64,000 nt of DNA from contig NZ_JACHYC010000001.1 of NCBI RefSeq assembly GCF_014192575.1, forward strand, positions 930,001 through 994,000, in the 5' to 3' direction. The stretch comes from Variovorax sp. Sphag1AA (GTDB lineage Bacteria > Pseudomonadota > Gammaproteobacteria > Burkholderiales > Burkholderiaceae_C). Made by a program: the position numbers and the translations under genes. The number at the start of each line of letters is the position of its first letter. The first letter of the stretch is position 1. Of the stretch, positions 48,007-59,669 are shown piece after piece. The notes beneath the pieces were generated by a model. That model saw nothing but the letters and a program-made list of their open reading frames with translations. It was not told the origin of the DNA and made no database searches.

Positions 48007-48723
48007 ATGAAAACCGAAAACATCAAGGTCGCCTGCTCCAGTTGCAATCTGCGGGAACTCTGCATGCCGGTCGGTCTCGAGCCCACCGAGTTGCAGCGCA
48101 TCGACGACATCGTGGCCAAGCGGCGCAAGGTCCGCCGTCGCGAGATGCTTTTCCGGAACGGCGACCGCTTCACCTCGCTCTATGCGATCCGCACCGGCGT
48201 CTTCAAGACCCGGGTGGCCAGCCAGGACGGCCGCGACCAGGTGACGGGTTTCCAGATGGCCGGCGAGATCATCGGCCTCGACGGCATCGTCAACGACCAG
48301 CACACCTGCGACGCGGTGGCTCTGGAAGATTCCGAAGTCTGCGTGATGCCCTTCGACCGCATCGAGGAGCTGTCGCGCGAGGTCACGGCCCTGCAGCGGC
48401 ATGTGCACCAGATCATGAGCCGCGAGATCGTGCGCGAGCATGGCGTGATGATGCTGCTGGGCAGCATGCGCGCCGAAGAGCGCCTGGCGGCCTTCCTGCT
48501 CAACCTCGCGCAGCGCCTGCATGCGCGTGGCTTCTCGCGCTCCGAACTCGTGCTGCGCATGACGCGCGAGGAGATCGGCAGCTACCTCGGGCTCAAGCTC
48601 GAAACCGTCAGCCGAACCCTCTCCAAGTTCATGGAAGACGGTCTCGTCGAAGTCCAGCAGCGCAACCTGCGCATCCTCGACGCCGAGGCACTTCGCCGGC
48701 TGATCACGCCGGCGGGCTGCTGA
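48007..48723 (+). CDS. fnr: Oxygen-sensing CRP/FNR transcriptional regulator
   Basis: Global regulator whose [4Fe-4S] cluster is lost in oxygen. The protein has 238 residues. Cluster ligands are C10, C13, C19 (CSSCNLRELC) and C112 (SEVCVMPF, equivalent to E. coli C122). The HTH ends with LETVSRTLS, which carries the E..SR residues that read TTGAT. ATG at 48007 gives the usual length. It is divergent from hemN and convergent with ccoH. The site before its own start predicts autoregulation. Confidence 0.96.
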   Translation: MKTENIKVACSSCNLRELCMPVGLEPTELQRIDDIVAKRRKVRRREMLFRNGDRFTSLYAIRTGVFKTRVASQDGRDQVTGFQMAGEIIGLDGIVNDQHTCDAVALEDSEVCVMPFDRIEELSREVTALQRHVHQIMSREIVREHGVMMLLGSMRAEERLAAFLLNLAQRLHARGFSRSELVLRMTREEIGSYLGLKLETVSRTLSKFMEDGLVEVQQRNLRILDAEALRRLITPAGC

Positions 48724-48732
48724 GTCCACCTT

Positions 48733-49011
48733 TCAACGCCTGGGTGCCGGCACATCATCCGCCGGCGTCGCGGCGTGGTTGCGGCCGCTCAGCGCCGGCA
48801 TCAGCTTCTTGTCGGCCAGCGTCTTGTTGATCTCTATGCCCTGCCGGTAGTAGTCCTCTGCAACCACGGGGTCCGGCGAGCGCAAGGCGAGCCACAGCGT
48901 CACGAAGCTTGCGACAACCACAACGGCGGGGCCGGCCAGGACCATCCACAGCAACGGGAAACGCCACCAGGCTTCGCTTCGGGCCACATCGTTCGTGTTT
49001 GTTGCGTTCAT
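48733..49011 (-). CDS. ccoH: Cytochrome oxidase assembly protein FixH/CcoH
   Basis: A 92-residue membrane protein: short N-terminal end, one helix (LLWMVLAGPAVVVVASFVTLWLAL region, helix about 19-42), then YYRQGIEINKTLADKKLMPAL, a FixH segment, and a Pro/Asp-rich tail. ATG at 49011 is preferred for its AAGGAG ribosome site six bases upstream; an ATG at 49032 overlapping the ccoG stop would add seven residues. It is the last gene of the ccoISNOQPGH run. Confidence 0.87.
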   Translation of the reverse strand: MNATNTNDVARSEAWWRFPLLWMVLAGPAVVVVASFVTLWLALRSPDPVVAEDYYRQGIEINKTLADKKLMPALSGRNHAATPADDVPAPRR

Positions 49012-49031
49012 CGGCATCTCCTTGATCGGCA

Positions 49032-50459
49032 TCACCGGGGCACCATGAAGGTCGCCTTCTCCGAAACCTGCGCGCCGCCTTCGGCCGCACGCACATCGAA
49101 ATAGACGGGGTGCGAACCTGGGTCCGCGGCACCGTACGGCAGTTGCAGGCGGACAGCGACCCAGCGCGATTGCGCAGGTCCGACTGTCACGGGTTGCTCG
49201 GGCGACGCGTGCAGTCCCTCGAGGCCCCGGGCCTCGATGCGGTAGTGCTGCGTCTGTTCGGTCGCGTTCATGATCTGCAGGCGATACACGTTCTCGATCC
49301 GCCCGCCTTCCGCGATTCGCGCCAGCGTGCCGCGATCGCGGACCACATCCACCTTGAGCGGCGTGCGCGTGACCAGGCTGGCCAGCAGGCCGATCGAGAG
49401 GGCGACAAGAACGCCGCTGTAGATCAGCACACGCGGACGCAGCACGCGCCGCAGCACCTGCCGCGATGACCATTGCCCCGCCATGCCGTTCTGCGTGGCA
49501 TAGCGGATCAGACCACGCGGCGACGCGAGCTTGTCCATGACCGTGTTGCACGCGTCCACGCAGAGGCCGCAGCCGATGCATTCGTACTGCAGGCCATTCC
49601 GGATGTCGATGCCCGTCGGGCACACCTGCACGCACAGCGAGCAGTCGATGCAGTCGCCCTGCCCTTGCGCGCGCGCATCCGTGCCCTTGGCCCGCACACC
49701 GCGCGGCTCGCCGCGGCCGACGTCATAGCTCACGATCAGCGTGTCGCGATCGAACATCGCGCTCTGGAAGCGCGCATACGGGCACATGTACTTGCAGACC
49801 TGCTCGCGCATGAAGCCTGCGTTGCCGTAGGTAGCGAAGCCGTAGAACAGCACCCAGAAGACTTCCCAGCCCGTCATGCGGGTCTGCAGGAAGGCGAGGC
49901 CCAGGTCGCGGATCGGCGTGAAGTAGCCCACGAAGGTGAAGCCGGTCCAGAGCGCGATGCCGAGCCACACCACATGCTTGAACCACTTCTTGACCAATTT
50001 TTCGATCGACAGGTCTTCGCCATCCAGCCGCATGCGGGCGATGCGGTTGCCTTCGATCTTCTGCTCGATCCACAGGAACATCTCGGCGTAGACCGTCTGC
50101 GGACAGGTGTAGCCGCACCAGAGCCGCCCCGCGACCGCGGTGAACAGGAACAGCGACAGCGCCGAGATGACCAGCAGACCCGTCAGGTAGATCAGGTCCT
50201 GCGGGTACAGCACTAGCCCGAGGATGTAGAAGCGCCGCGTCGCCAGGTCGAACAGCACCGCCTGGCGCTGTCCCCATTCGAGCCACGGTACGCCATAGAA
50301 CACGAGCTGGGTGACGAAGACCATCAGCCAGCGCCAGCGCGCGAAGACACCGTCGATGGAACGCGGGTAGACCTTCTGGTGCGCCTCGTAGAGGCCCCCT
50401 GTCTTCTCGGCCGCCGCGATCGGGATCACACGGCGCGGCCTCGGCGCGGAATCCGGCAC
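49032..50459 (-). CDS. ccoG: Cytochrome c oxidase accessory protein CcoG (ferredoxin-type, GTG start)
   Basis: Membrane protein needed for cbb3 assembly, proposed to reduce copper. The protein has 475 residues: five or six helices, the CGYTCPQTVY and REQVCKYMCPYARFQ cysteine motifs, two cubane clusters (CIDCSLCVQVCPTG and CIGCGLCVDACNT), and a C-terminal Ig-like domain (from about 380). The start GTG at 50459 has GAGGGG upstream. It lies 10 bases after ccoP. Confidence 0.94.
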   Translation of the reverse strand: MPDSAPRPRRVIPIAAAEKTGGLYEAHQKVYPRSIDGVFARWRWLMVFVTQLVFYGVPWLEWGQRQAVLFDLATRRFYILGLVLYPQDLIYLTGLLVISALSLFLFTAVAGRLWCGYTCPQTVYAEMFLWIEQKIEGNRIARMRLDGEDLSIEKLVKKWFKHVVWLGIALWTGFTFVGYFTPIRDLGLAFLQTRMTGWEVFWVLFYGFATYGNAGFMREQVCKYMCPYARFQSAMFDRDTLIVSYDVGRGEPRGVRAKGTDARAQGQGDCIDCSLCVQVCPTGIDIRNGLQYECIGCGLCVDACNTVMDKLASPRGLIRYATQNGMAGQWSSRQVLRRVLRPRVLIYSGVLVALSIGLLASLVTRTPLKVDVVRDRGTLARIAEGGRIENVYRLQIMNATEQTQHYRIEARGLEGLHASPEQPVTVGPAQSRWVAVRLQLPYGAADPGSHPVYFDVRAAEGGAQVSEKATFMVPR

Positions 50460-50469
50460 GTCGCGCCCC

Positions 50470-51393
50470 TCAGGGTGACCCGGCGACGGAGGACTTGCCG
50501 TTCGACAGGCCCCACACGTAGGCGGTCAACACGTGGATCTGCGCCTCCGTGAGGCGGCCCTGCTGCGCCGGCATCTGGTTGGTCTTGCCGGTGTTGATCA
50601 TCTGGATGATCGCTTCCAGGCCGTAGCCATGCAGCCAAATCCGGTCCGACAGATTGGGCGCACCCACCGCCGTGTTGCCGACGCCGCCAATGCCATGGCA
50701 AGACGCGCAGACGGTGAACTTGCTCTTGCCGAGGCCCGCCCGCACCGAGTCATGCGGACTGCCGGACAGACTCAGCACGTAGTTGGCGAGGTTCTTCACG
50801 TCCTCCGGCGTGCCGACCGCTTCGGCCATCGGCGGCATGGTCCCGATGCGGCCGAGCGTGATCGACTCCTTGATCTTCTCCGGCGAACCGCCGTGCAGCC
50901 AGTCGCTGTCGGTGAGGTTCGGAAAGCCCTTGCCGCCCCGCGCATCGGAGCCGTGGCATTGCGCGCAGTTGTTGAGGAAGAGGCGCTCGCCGATCGCCAT
51001 CGCGCCCGCATCGGACGCGACCTTCTCCACCGGGAGTGCCGTGTAGGCGGCATACACCGGCTCGAGCTCGCGGTTGGCCTTCGAGAGGTCCCTGGAGTAC
51101 TCGCCGTCGGTGCTCCAATCGAGCCGGCCCTTGTAGCTGCCCAGCCCCGGGAAGACGAAGAGATACCCCAGGCCGAAGACGATCGTCAGCACGAACAGGC
51201 CCATCCACCAGCGCGGCATCGGGTTGTTCATCTCGCGCAGGTCCTCGTCCCAGACGTGGCCCGTGGTGTTGTCCTCGCTGGCGGGGGTCTTGCTGCGTGC
51301 GGTGATCCACAGCAGCAGGAGGCAGGCCAGGATGCTGACGACCGTGGCGATCGCAACGAAGTGCGACCAGAAATCGTGGGTGAAGTCGCTCAT
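50470..51393 (-). CDS. ccoP: cbb3 oxidase diheme subunit III
   Basis: Membrane-anchored diheme cytochrome c of the cbb3 oxidase, 307 residues. Two N-terminal helices (VSILACLLLLWITA, and WMGLFVLTIVFGLGYLF with RWWM before it) are followed by two heme c sites, CAQCH and CASCH, with the axial Met segments TMPPMAEAV and NQMPAQQG. ATG at 51393 begins MSDFTHDFW, four bases after ccoQ. Confidence 0.96.
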   Translation of the reverse strand: MSDFTHDFWSHFVAIATVVSILACLLLLWITARSKTPASEDNTTGHVWDEDLREMNNPMPRWWMGLFVLTIVFGLGYLFVFPGLGSYKGRLDWSTDGEYSRDLSKANRELEPVYAAYTALPVEKVASDAGAMAIGERLFLNNCAQCHGSDARGGKGFPNLTDSDWLHGGSPEKIKESITLGRIGTMPPMAEAVGTPEDVKNLANYVLSLSGSPHDSVRAGLGKSKFTVCASCHGIGGVGNTAVGAPNLSDRIWLHGYGLEAIIQMINTGKTNQMPAQQGRLTEAQIHVLTAYVWGLSNGKSSVAGSP

Positions 51394-51397
51394 GGTG

Positions 51398-51541
51398 TCA
51401 GTCCTGCTCAAAGGGCAAGCGGGCCGCCTCTTCGAAGGCCACGGCGCGGCGGCGCGAATAGGCCCAAGCGAGGATGCCGATGAAGGTCACGAAGGAAACC
51501 AGCGTGGCCGCGATGCGCAAGGTGGTGATGTCCATTTCCAT
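51398..51541 (-). CDS. ccoQ: cbb3 oxidase subunit CcoQ (short membrane subunit)
   Basis: A 47-residue membrane protein of the FixQ/CcoQ type. MEMDITTLRIAATLVSFVTF starts one helix (about 8-27), which is followed by a cytoplasmic AWAYSRRRAVAFEEAARLPF tail. It lies between ccoO (11 bases upstream) and ccoP (4 bases downstream). ATG at 51541 follows GGAG. It stabilises the interaction of CcoP with the CcoNO core. Confidence 0.9.
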   Translation of the reverse strand: MEMDITTLRIAATLVSFVTFIGILAWAYSRRRAVAFEEAARLPFEQD

Positions 51542-51552
51542 GATGGGCTCCT

Positions 51553-52182
51553 TCACTTGAGCGCAAGGCCCAGCGATTGCAGATACGCCACCAGCGCATC
51601 CAAATCAGTCTTGCCCTTGACTTCGGCAGGCGCGGCGGCGATCTGCTCGTCGGTGAACGGCACGCCGACACGGCGCAACGCCCGCATGTGGTCTGCGGCA
51701 TCGGACGGCGTGACCTGCGTCTTCTCCAGCCACGGATACGCAGGCATGTTCGACTCGGGCACCACGTCGCGCGGGTTGTTCAGGTGAATGCGATGCCACT
51801 CGTCGCTGTAGCGACCACCCACGCGGTGCAGATCGGGACCAGTGCGCTTGCTGCCCCACTGGAAGGGATGGTCATAGACGAATTCACCCGCCACCGAGTA
51901 GTGGCCGTAGCGAAGTGTCTCTGCGCGGAACGGGCGGATCATTTGCGAATGGCAGTTGTAGCAACCCTCGCGCACGTACACATCGCGACCGAGCACCTGC
52001 AGCGCAGTCGGCGGCGTGAGACCGGTGATCGGCTCCGTGGTCGACTTCTGGAAGAAGAGCGGCACGATCTCCACCAGGCCGCCGACGGCGACGACCAGCA
52101 GGATCAGCACGATCATCAGGAAGTTGTTGGTCTCGATCTTCTGATGCGAGAAGGTGGAGGGTTCGGGGGCGTTGGAGCTCAT
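51553..52182 (-). CDS. ccoO: cbb3 oxidase monoheme subunit II
   Basis: Membrane-anchored monoheme cytochrome c of 209 residues. One N-terminal helix ([20 protein letters not shown]) is followed by the single heme site CYNCH in [16 protein letters not shown], and [12 protein letters not shown] probably holds the axial Met. ATG at 52182 follows GAGGAAAG. It lies 19 bases after ccoN. Confidence 0.96.
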   Translation of the reverse strand: MSSNAPEPSTFSHQKIETNNFLMIVLILLVVAVGGLVEIVPLFFQKSTTEPITGLTPPTALQVLGRDVYVREGCYNCHSQMIRPFRAETLRYGHYSVAGEFVYDHPFQWGSKRTGPDLHRVGGRYSDEWHRIHLNNPRDVVPESNMPAYPWLEKTQVTPSDAADHMRALRRVGVPFTDEQIAAAPAEVKGKTDLDALVAYLQSLGLALK

Positions 52183-52201
52183 TGTTCTTTCCTCGATTCC
52201 T

Positions 52202-53641
52202 TCAGGCGTGGGCTGGGGCGGGCATGGGGATCTGTGCGCGCACCGAGTGGCCGGCGCCGATGGTCATCACGACGTTCCACGCCATCACCAGCATGCCGGC
52301 GAGGTAAAGCACGCCGCCGATCACCCGCACCACGTAGTACGGATAGGTGGCCTTCACGCCTTCGACAAAGGTATAGGTGAGCGTGCCGTCGGCGTTGATC
52401 GAACGCCACATCAGCCCCTGCATCACGCCGGCGATCCACATCGCGGCGATGTAGAGCACGATGCCCACCGTCGACATCCAGAAGTGCAGCTCGATGGCCT
52501 TCATGCTGTACATCTCGGTGCGGTTGTAGAGACGCGGGATCAGGTAGTAGAGCGATCCCATCGTGATCAGGCCGACCCAGCCCAGCGCGCCGGAGTGCAC
52601 ATGCCCGATCGTCCAGTCGGTGTAGTGCGACAGCGCATTCACCGTCTTGATCGACATCATCGGACCCTCGAAGGTCGACATCCCGTAGAAGGACAGCGCC
52701 ACGATGAGGAAGCGCACGATCGGGTCCGTGCGCAGCTTGTGCCACGCACCCGAGAGAGTCATGATCCCGTTGATCATCCCGCCCCAACTCGGCGCGAGCA
52801 GGATCAGCGAGAAAACCATGCCGATGGATTGCGTCCAGTCAGGCAGAGCCGTGTAGTGCAGATGGTGCGGACCCGCCCACATGTAGGTGAAGATCAGGGC
52901 CCAGAAGTGCACGATCGACAGCCGGTACGAATACACCGGGCGCCCCACCTGCTTGGGGATGTAGTAGTACATCATTCCCAGGAAGCCTGCAGTGAGGAAG
53001 AAGCCAACTGCGTTGTGGCCGTACCACCACTGCACCATCGCGTCCTGCACGCCGGCGTAGGCCGAGTAGCTCTTCATCCAGCCCGCAGGAACGGCGGCAC
53101 TGTTGACGATGTGCAGCAAGGCAACGGCGATGATGAACGCGCCGTAGAACCAGTTGGCCACGTAGATGTGCCGCACCTTGCGAACCGCAAGGGTTCCAAA
53201 GAACACGATCGCATAGGCTACCCAGACCACCGCGATCAGGATGTCGATCGGCCACTCGAGTTCCGCGTATTCCTTGCCGCTGGTGTAGCCCATCGGCAGG
53301 CTGATCGCGGCGGCCACGATCACGGCCTGCCAGCCCCAGAACACGAAGGACGCAAGGCCCGGTGCGAAGAGTCGAACCTGGCAGGTGCGCTGCACCACAT
53401 GGAAGCTCGTTGCCATCAACGCGCATCCGCCGAACGCGAAGATCACCGCGTTGGTGTGCAGCGGACGCAGTCGGCCATAACTGAGCCATGGAATGCCGAA
53501 GTTGAGATCGGGCCACGCCAGCTGCGACGCGATGACCACGCCGACGAGCATGCCCACCACGCCCCAGACCACCGACATGATGGCGAACTGCCGCACCGCG
53601 GTGTCGCTGTAGACCGCTGCGGGAGGATTCGGAGATTGCAT
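52202..53641 (-). CDS. ccoN: cbb3 oxidase catalytic subunit I
   Basis: Heme-copper oxidase core with twelve helices, 479 residues. Six conserved His ligands are recognisable: [21 protein letters not shown], the CuB pair in [14 protein letters not shown], and [10 protein letters not shown] plus [16 protein letters not shown] at the other side. C-family (high-O2-affinity) oxidase. ATG at 53641 was chosen by homology ([10 protein letters not shown]). An FNR site lies 58 bases upstream. Confidence 0.96.
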   Translation of the reverse strand: MQSPNPPAAVYSDTAVRQFAIMSVVWGVVGMLVGVVIASQLAWPDLNFGIPWLSYGRLRPLHTNAVIFAFGGCALMATSFHVVQRTCQVRLFAPGLASFVFWGWQAVIVAAAISLPMGYTSGKEYAELEWPIDILIAVVWVAYAIVFFGTLAVRKVRHIYVANWFYGAFIIAVALLHIVNSAAVPAGWMKSYSAYAGVQDAMVQWWYGHNAVGFFLTAGFLGMMYYYIPKQVGRPVYSYRLSIVHFWALIFTYMWAGPHHLHYTALPDWTQSIGMVFSLILLAPSWGGMINGIMTLSGAWHKLRTDPIVRFLIVALSFYGMSTFEGPMMSIKTVNALSHYTDWTIGHVHSGALGWVGLITMGSLYYLIPRLYNRTEMYSMKAIELHFWMSTVGIVLYIAAMWIAGVMQGLMWRSINADGTLTYTFVEGVKATYPYYVVRVIGGVLYLAGMLVMAWNVVMTIGAGHSVRAQIPMPAPAHA

Positions 53642-53698
53642 CGTCGGACCTTTTCTTATGAACTGGTCCGAGTTTCCAAGTGGCCCGCGAGAGCCGGA

Positions 53699-53712
53699 TT
53701 GATGCAGATCAA
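53699..53712 (-). promoter_or_regulatory. Perfect FNR site upstream of ccoN, overlapping the ccoS stop
   Basis: TTGATGCAGATCAA on the plus strand, exact consensus on either strand. Its centre (53705.5) is 64 bases from the ccoN ATG, so a class II start would give a leader of about 22 bases. It overlaps the last codons of ccoS, giving ccoNOQPGH its own FNR-controlled promoter within the ccoISN run. Confidence 0.87.
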
Positions 53713-53846
53713 TCGTTGCGCAGAATGCGCTCGCCCTCGTGGTCGACGTTGTCGAACTGACCACAGTGCACTGCCCACCAGAGCCCGCCGAGGATCACAA
53801 GCACCAGCACCACGGAAAACGGAATGAGCAGAAAGAGGATGTCCAT
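53709..53846 (-). CDS. ccoS: cbb3 oxidase assembly protein CcoS
   Basis: A 45-residue membrane peptide: [20 protein letters not shown], the single helix, then [20 protein letters not shown]. The GQFDDLxxxxxRIL type ending is diagnostic. It lies five bases after ccoI on the same strand, and its stop overlaps the ccoN FNR site. It helps insert heme and copper into CcoN. Confidence 0.92.
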   Translation of the reverse strand: MDILFLLIPFSVVLVLVILGGLWWAVHCGQFDNVDHEGERILRND

Positions 53847-53851
53847 CGGAA

Positions 53852-56179
53852 TCAGGCTCCCGGCTGCCGCGCCAGACGCGACGCATTGAGCACGACGAAC
53901 AACGAGCTGGCCGCCATGCCGAGCCCCGCAAGCCACGGTGGCAGCCATCCGAGCAGTGCCAGCGGCACGCACAGCGCGTTGTAGCCCGCAGCCCACCAGA
54001 GGTTCTGTCGCACCACGCGCGAGGTTCGCTTCGCCTGCGAGAGAGTGCGCACGATGGCCCCGAGTTCGCCGCCCATCACGATGAAATCCGCGCGTGCCTG
54101 CGTCAGCGGAACGGCATGTCCAAACGCGAAGGATGCGTTCGCCTGCGCGATCACCGGGCCGTCGTTGAGACCATCGCCGACCATCACGACGCGATGCCCC
54201 TCGGCCTGCCATCGGCGCATGGTGCGAAGCTTCTCTTCGGGAAGGCAATCGCCGCGCGCATCGCGGATGCCGGCCCGCTGAGCGACCTCCCGGGCAGCCG
54301 CGTCGCGATCGCCGGAAAGAAGCTGCACCGACAAGCCCTGCTCCTCGAGCGCGGTCACGGCCGATGCGGCATCGTCCCGCAGGTCCTCCGCCAGCACGAA
54401 GCTCGCGATCCACCCTTCCTCATCGGCCAGATGAACCTGCGCGGCACTCGACTGCAAAGGCGGGACGCCGCAGAAGGCCGAAGCACCCAACCGAACGACT
54501 CGCACTTCACCTCCTGCGTCGCCCTTGCGACGCAGGAGGCCGGCGATTCCTTCTCCCGCGAGCTCTTTCCCTTCGACCAGTTCCCACGACGGCGATGAGC
54601 GGAACTGGCCGTTCCACGCATTCACCAGCGCGCGCGATGCCGGATGCAGCGATTGCGCCGCCAATGCGGCGGCAAGCTCGACCGCATCGCCGGGCCGCAG
54701 TCCTTTGCGGCAATAGACGCGCTCCAATCGCGGCACGTCCCGCGTGAGCGTGCCGGTCTTGTCGAACACGACTGTGTCGACCGTGGCCAGCGTTTCCAGC
54801 GCCTGCAGGTTGTTCACCATCACGCCGTGGCGAGCGAGCGAGCCGGCGCTCGCGAGCATCGCCGCGGGCGTCGCCAGCGACAGCGCGCACGGGCAGGTGA
54901 CGATCAGCACCGAGACGGCCACCATCAGCGCCTTACCCGAATCGATGTGCCACCACAATGCGGCCGCCAGCGCCGCAGCGGCGAGGACAGCAAACAGGAA
55001 GGGCCGCGCCGCGCGATCAGCCAGTTGCGCGAGGCGCGGCTTCTGCATCGATGCGCTTTCCATCAGCGCGACGATCTGCGCGAAGCGCGTGCCCTGCCCG
55101 ATCGATTCGATCCGCACCCGAACCGCGGACGCAATGTTGTGGCTGCCCGCGAGAACGCGGTCCCCGCAAGGGCGCGGCACTGGACGCGATTCGCCAGTCA
55201 GCAGCGCCTCGTCCGCGGTCGTGTCGCCTGCGATCACGACACCATCGGCGGGGAAAGCCTCTCCGGGCAGCACGCGGATCACGTCACCCACGGCCAACCT
55301 GCGAACCGAAACGCGCGTGAACAGGCCACCCTTGCCAAGGCGCTCGACGCTGTCCGGCAGCCGGTTCATCAACGCTTCGAGCGCACCTGCCGTGCGATCA
55401 CGCAGCCGCGTCTCCAACCATCGGCCGGTGAGCAGGAAGAAGACGAACATCGTCAGCGAATCGAAGTACACCTCGTGGCCGAGCGGCCCTTCCGCATCGA
55501 AGGTCGCCGCGGTGCTGACGATGAAGGCGATCGCGATGCCGAGCGACACCGGCAGGTCCATGCCGATGCGCCGCGCACGGAGATCGCGCCACGCGCTGCG
55601 GAAGAACGGCCCGCACGAAAACAGCATCACCGGCAGCGTGAGCACCCATGAGGCCCAGCGCAGCAACTGGGCCGCATCGGGCGACATGTCGCCGGGCTGC
55701 GCGATGTACGCGGGATACGCGTACATCATCACCTGCATCATGCAAAAGCCCGCGACGAGCCAGCGCCACAAAGCGAGGCGGGTTTCGCGGGAGCGTCTGC
55801 CACGCGCCGACACATCACCTGCCGGCACCAGCGCATAGCCTGCAGCTGCCGACGCTGCGAACCAGCGCGATGGCTTGACTGCAGTGGAAGACCAGACGAT
55901 GCGCGCCCGATGGCTGGCCGCATTCACCTCCACGCGCTCGACACCCGGAACGCGACCCACCGCTTCTTCAACCGAAAGCGCACACGCCGCGCAGTGCATG
56001 CCCTCGACCACCACCTGCGACTCCCATCGCCCACGCGCTTCGTCGCCATCGAGCAGGCGACCGAACTCCGGCCACTCGGCGGGATCATCGAGAAGCGACC
56101 AGTCGGGCTGCGTTGCCGACTCGTCGGGAAGATCGTGAAAGGAGCGCGCGGACGGGCCGTGCGTAAGCGCAGCTTGCAT
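53852..56179 (-). CDS. ccoI: Copper-transporting P1B-type ATPase of the cco cluster
   Basis: Copper exporter that supplies the oxidase, 775 residues. N-terminal metal-binding domain with GMHCAACALSVEEA, eight helices with CPC in VTCPCALSLATPAAM, phosphorylation motif DKTGTLTRD, ATP-binding and hinge GDGLNDGPVIAQAN. ATG at 56179 has no Shine-Dalgarno sequence, and an FNR-like site centred exactly 41.5 bases upstream predicts that transcription starts at or next to this ATG. Confidence 0.92.
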   Translation of the reverse strand: MQAALTHGPSARSFHDLPDESATQPDWSLLDDPAEWPEFGRLLDGDEARGRWESQVVVEGMHCAACALSVEEAVGRVPGVERVEVNAASHRARIVWSSTAVKPSRWFAASAAAGYALVPAGDVSARGRRSRETRLALWRWLVAGFCMMQVMMYAYPAYIAQPGDMSPDAAQLLRWASWVLTLPVMLFSCGPFFRSAWRDLRARRIGMDLPVSLGIAIAFIVSTAATFDAEGPLGHEVYFDSLTMFVFFLLTGRWLETRLRDRTAGALEALMNRLPDSVERLGKGGLFTRVSVRRLAVGDVIRVLPGEAFPADGVVIAGDTTADEALLTGESRPVPRPCGDRVLAGSHNIASAVRVRIESIGQGTRFAQIVALMESASMQKPRLAQLADRAARPFLFAVLAAAALAAALWWHIDSGKALMVAVSVLIVTCPCALSLATPAAMLASAGSLARHGVMVNNLQALETLATVDTVVFDKTGTLTRDVPRLERVYCRKGLRPGDAVELAAALAAQSLHPASRALVNAWNGQFRSSPSWELVEGKELAGEGIAGLLRRKGDAGGEVRVVRLGASAFCGVPPLQSSAAQVHLADEEGWIASFVLAEDLRDDAASAVTALEEQGLSVQLLSGDRDAAAREVAQRAGIRDARGDCLPEEKLRTMRRWQAEGHRVVMVGDGLNDGPVIAQANASFAFGHAVPLTQARADFIVMGGELGAIVRTLSQAKRTSRVVRQNLWWAAGYNALCVPLALLGWLPPWLAGLGMAASSLFVVLNASRLARQPGA

Positions 56180-56213
56180 GCGGCAAGGCTAGCGACGCGC
56201 CTTCGCCGCGACT

Positions 56214-56227
56214 TTGATCCAGGTCAA
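56214..56227 (-). promoter_or_regulatory. FNR-type site upstream of ccoI
   Basis: Plus-strand TTGATCCAGGTCAA, one mismatch to consensus. Its centre (56220.5) is 41.5 bases from the first base of the ccoI ATG; the -10 position reads TAGCCT (minus strand). Confidence 0.72.
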
Positions 56228-56240
56228 ATCAACGCGGCCG

Positions 56241-56280
56241 CCCAAAAAGAAAACGCCTCGCGACATTTGCCGCGAGGCGC
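56241..56280 (-). terminator. Terminator of ppa
   Basis: On the minus strand CGCCTCGCG, seven- to eight-base loop, CGCGAGGCG then TTTTCTTTTTGG: a strong Rho-independent terminator, 28 bases after the ppa stop. Confidence 0.92.
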
Positions 56281-56307
56281 TTCACCAGAAACTTCCGGGG
56301 CCGAAAC

Positions 56308-56847
56308 TTACTTCGACTCTTCCTTCTTGTAGTTCGCGATGCCGTCGAGGATTTCCTTCTTGGCGGCGTCGACGCCTTCCCAGCCGAGCACCTTGACCCA
56401 CTTGCCGGCTTCGAGATCCTTGTAGTGCTCGAAGAAGTGCGTGATGGCCTTCAGGCGCATCTGGTTCACGTCTTCCACCTTCTTCCAGTGGCTGTAGATG
56501 GGCAGCACCTTGTCGGTCGGCACGGCGAGCACCTTGCCGTCGACGCCGGCTTCGTCTTCCATCATCAGGATGCCGAGCGGACGGCATGGCACCACCACGC
56601 CGGGAACCAGCGCATAGGGGGTGATGACCAGCACGTCGACCGGGTCACCGTCGCCCGACAGGGTCTGCGGCACATAGCCGTAGTTCGTCGGGTAGTGCAT
56701 GGCCGTGGTCATGAAGCGGTCGACGAAGATCGCGCCCGATTCCTTGTCGACTTCGTACTTGATCGGGTCGGCGTTCATCGGAATTTCGATGACGACATTG
56801 AAGGCTTCGGGGGCGTCTTTACCGGGGGAAACTTTGCCGAGGGACAT
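56308..56847 (-). CDS. ppa: Inorganic pyrophosphatase (soluble, type I)
   Basis: Hydrolyses PPi to phosphate in the cytoplasm. The protein has 179 residues: [20 protein letters not shown], then [23 protein letters not shown] carrying the D..D..D metal motif ([10 protein letters not shown]), and the C-terminal [13 protein letters not shown] at 56847 was chosen by homology. It is divergent from hppA. Confidence 0.95.
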   Translation of the reverse strand: MSLGKVSPGKDAPEAFNVVIEIPMNADPIKYEVDKESGAIFVDRFMTTAMHYPTNYGYVPQTLSGDGDPVDVLVITPYALVPGVVVPCRPLGILMMEDEAGVDGKVLAVPTDKVLPIYSHWKKVEDVNQMRLKAITHFFEHYKDLEAGKWVKVLGWEGVDAAKKEILDGIANYKKEESK

Positions 56848-57098
56848 GGTCTGGCTTCGTAGTTTGAAAGTGTTAGTTGGATGCGGACAAACCCGAAGTT
56901 TACTTTCCATGTCACAGGCCGGTCGCACAGAACGGCGGATTTGCCTGTAAATTGGCTTCGTTGGCCAATCGTTCCCAGCCGTCAAGGCACCGGGGCCTCG
57001 AGGAAGCAACGCGACGGAAGCACTGACCCGTACGCGTTGCGCACAGGGTCCGGCTTACGTCTCCATCAAGTTTGACGAACTACTTGGAGAAGCAACGC

Positions 57099-59615
<2,517 letters not shown>

Positions 59616-59620
59616 AAAAA

Positions 59621-59656
59621 GAAAAAGTCCCGCACTTCGCAGTGCGGGACTTTTCT
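59621..59656. terminator. Bidirectional terminator between hppA and a hypothetical gene
   Basis: AAGTCCCGCACT, loop TCGC, AGTGCGGGACTT, with T-runs on both sides (TTTTCT on plus; TTTTTCTTTTTCT-like on minus). It can terminate hppA on the plus strand and the convergent gene on the minus strand. Confidence 0.9.
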
Positions 59657-59669
59657 GGAATGACCCCGA

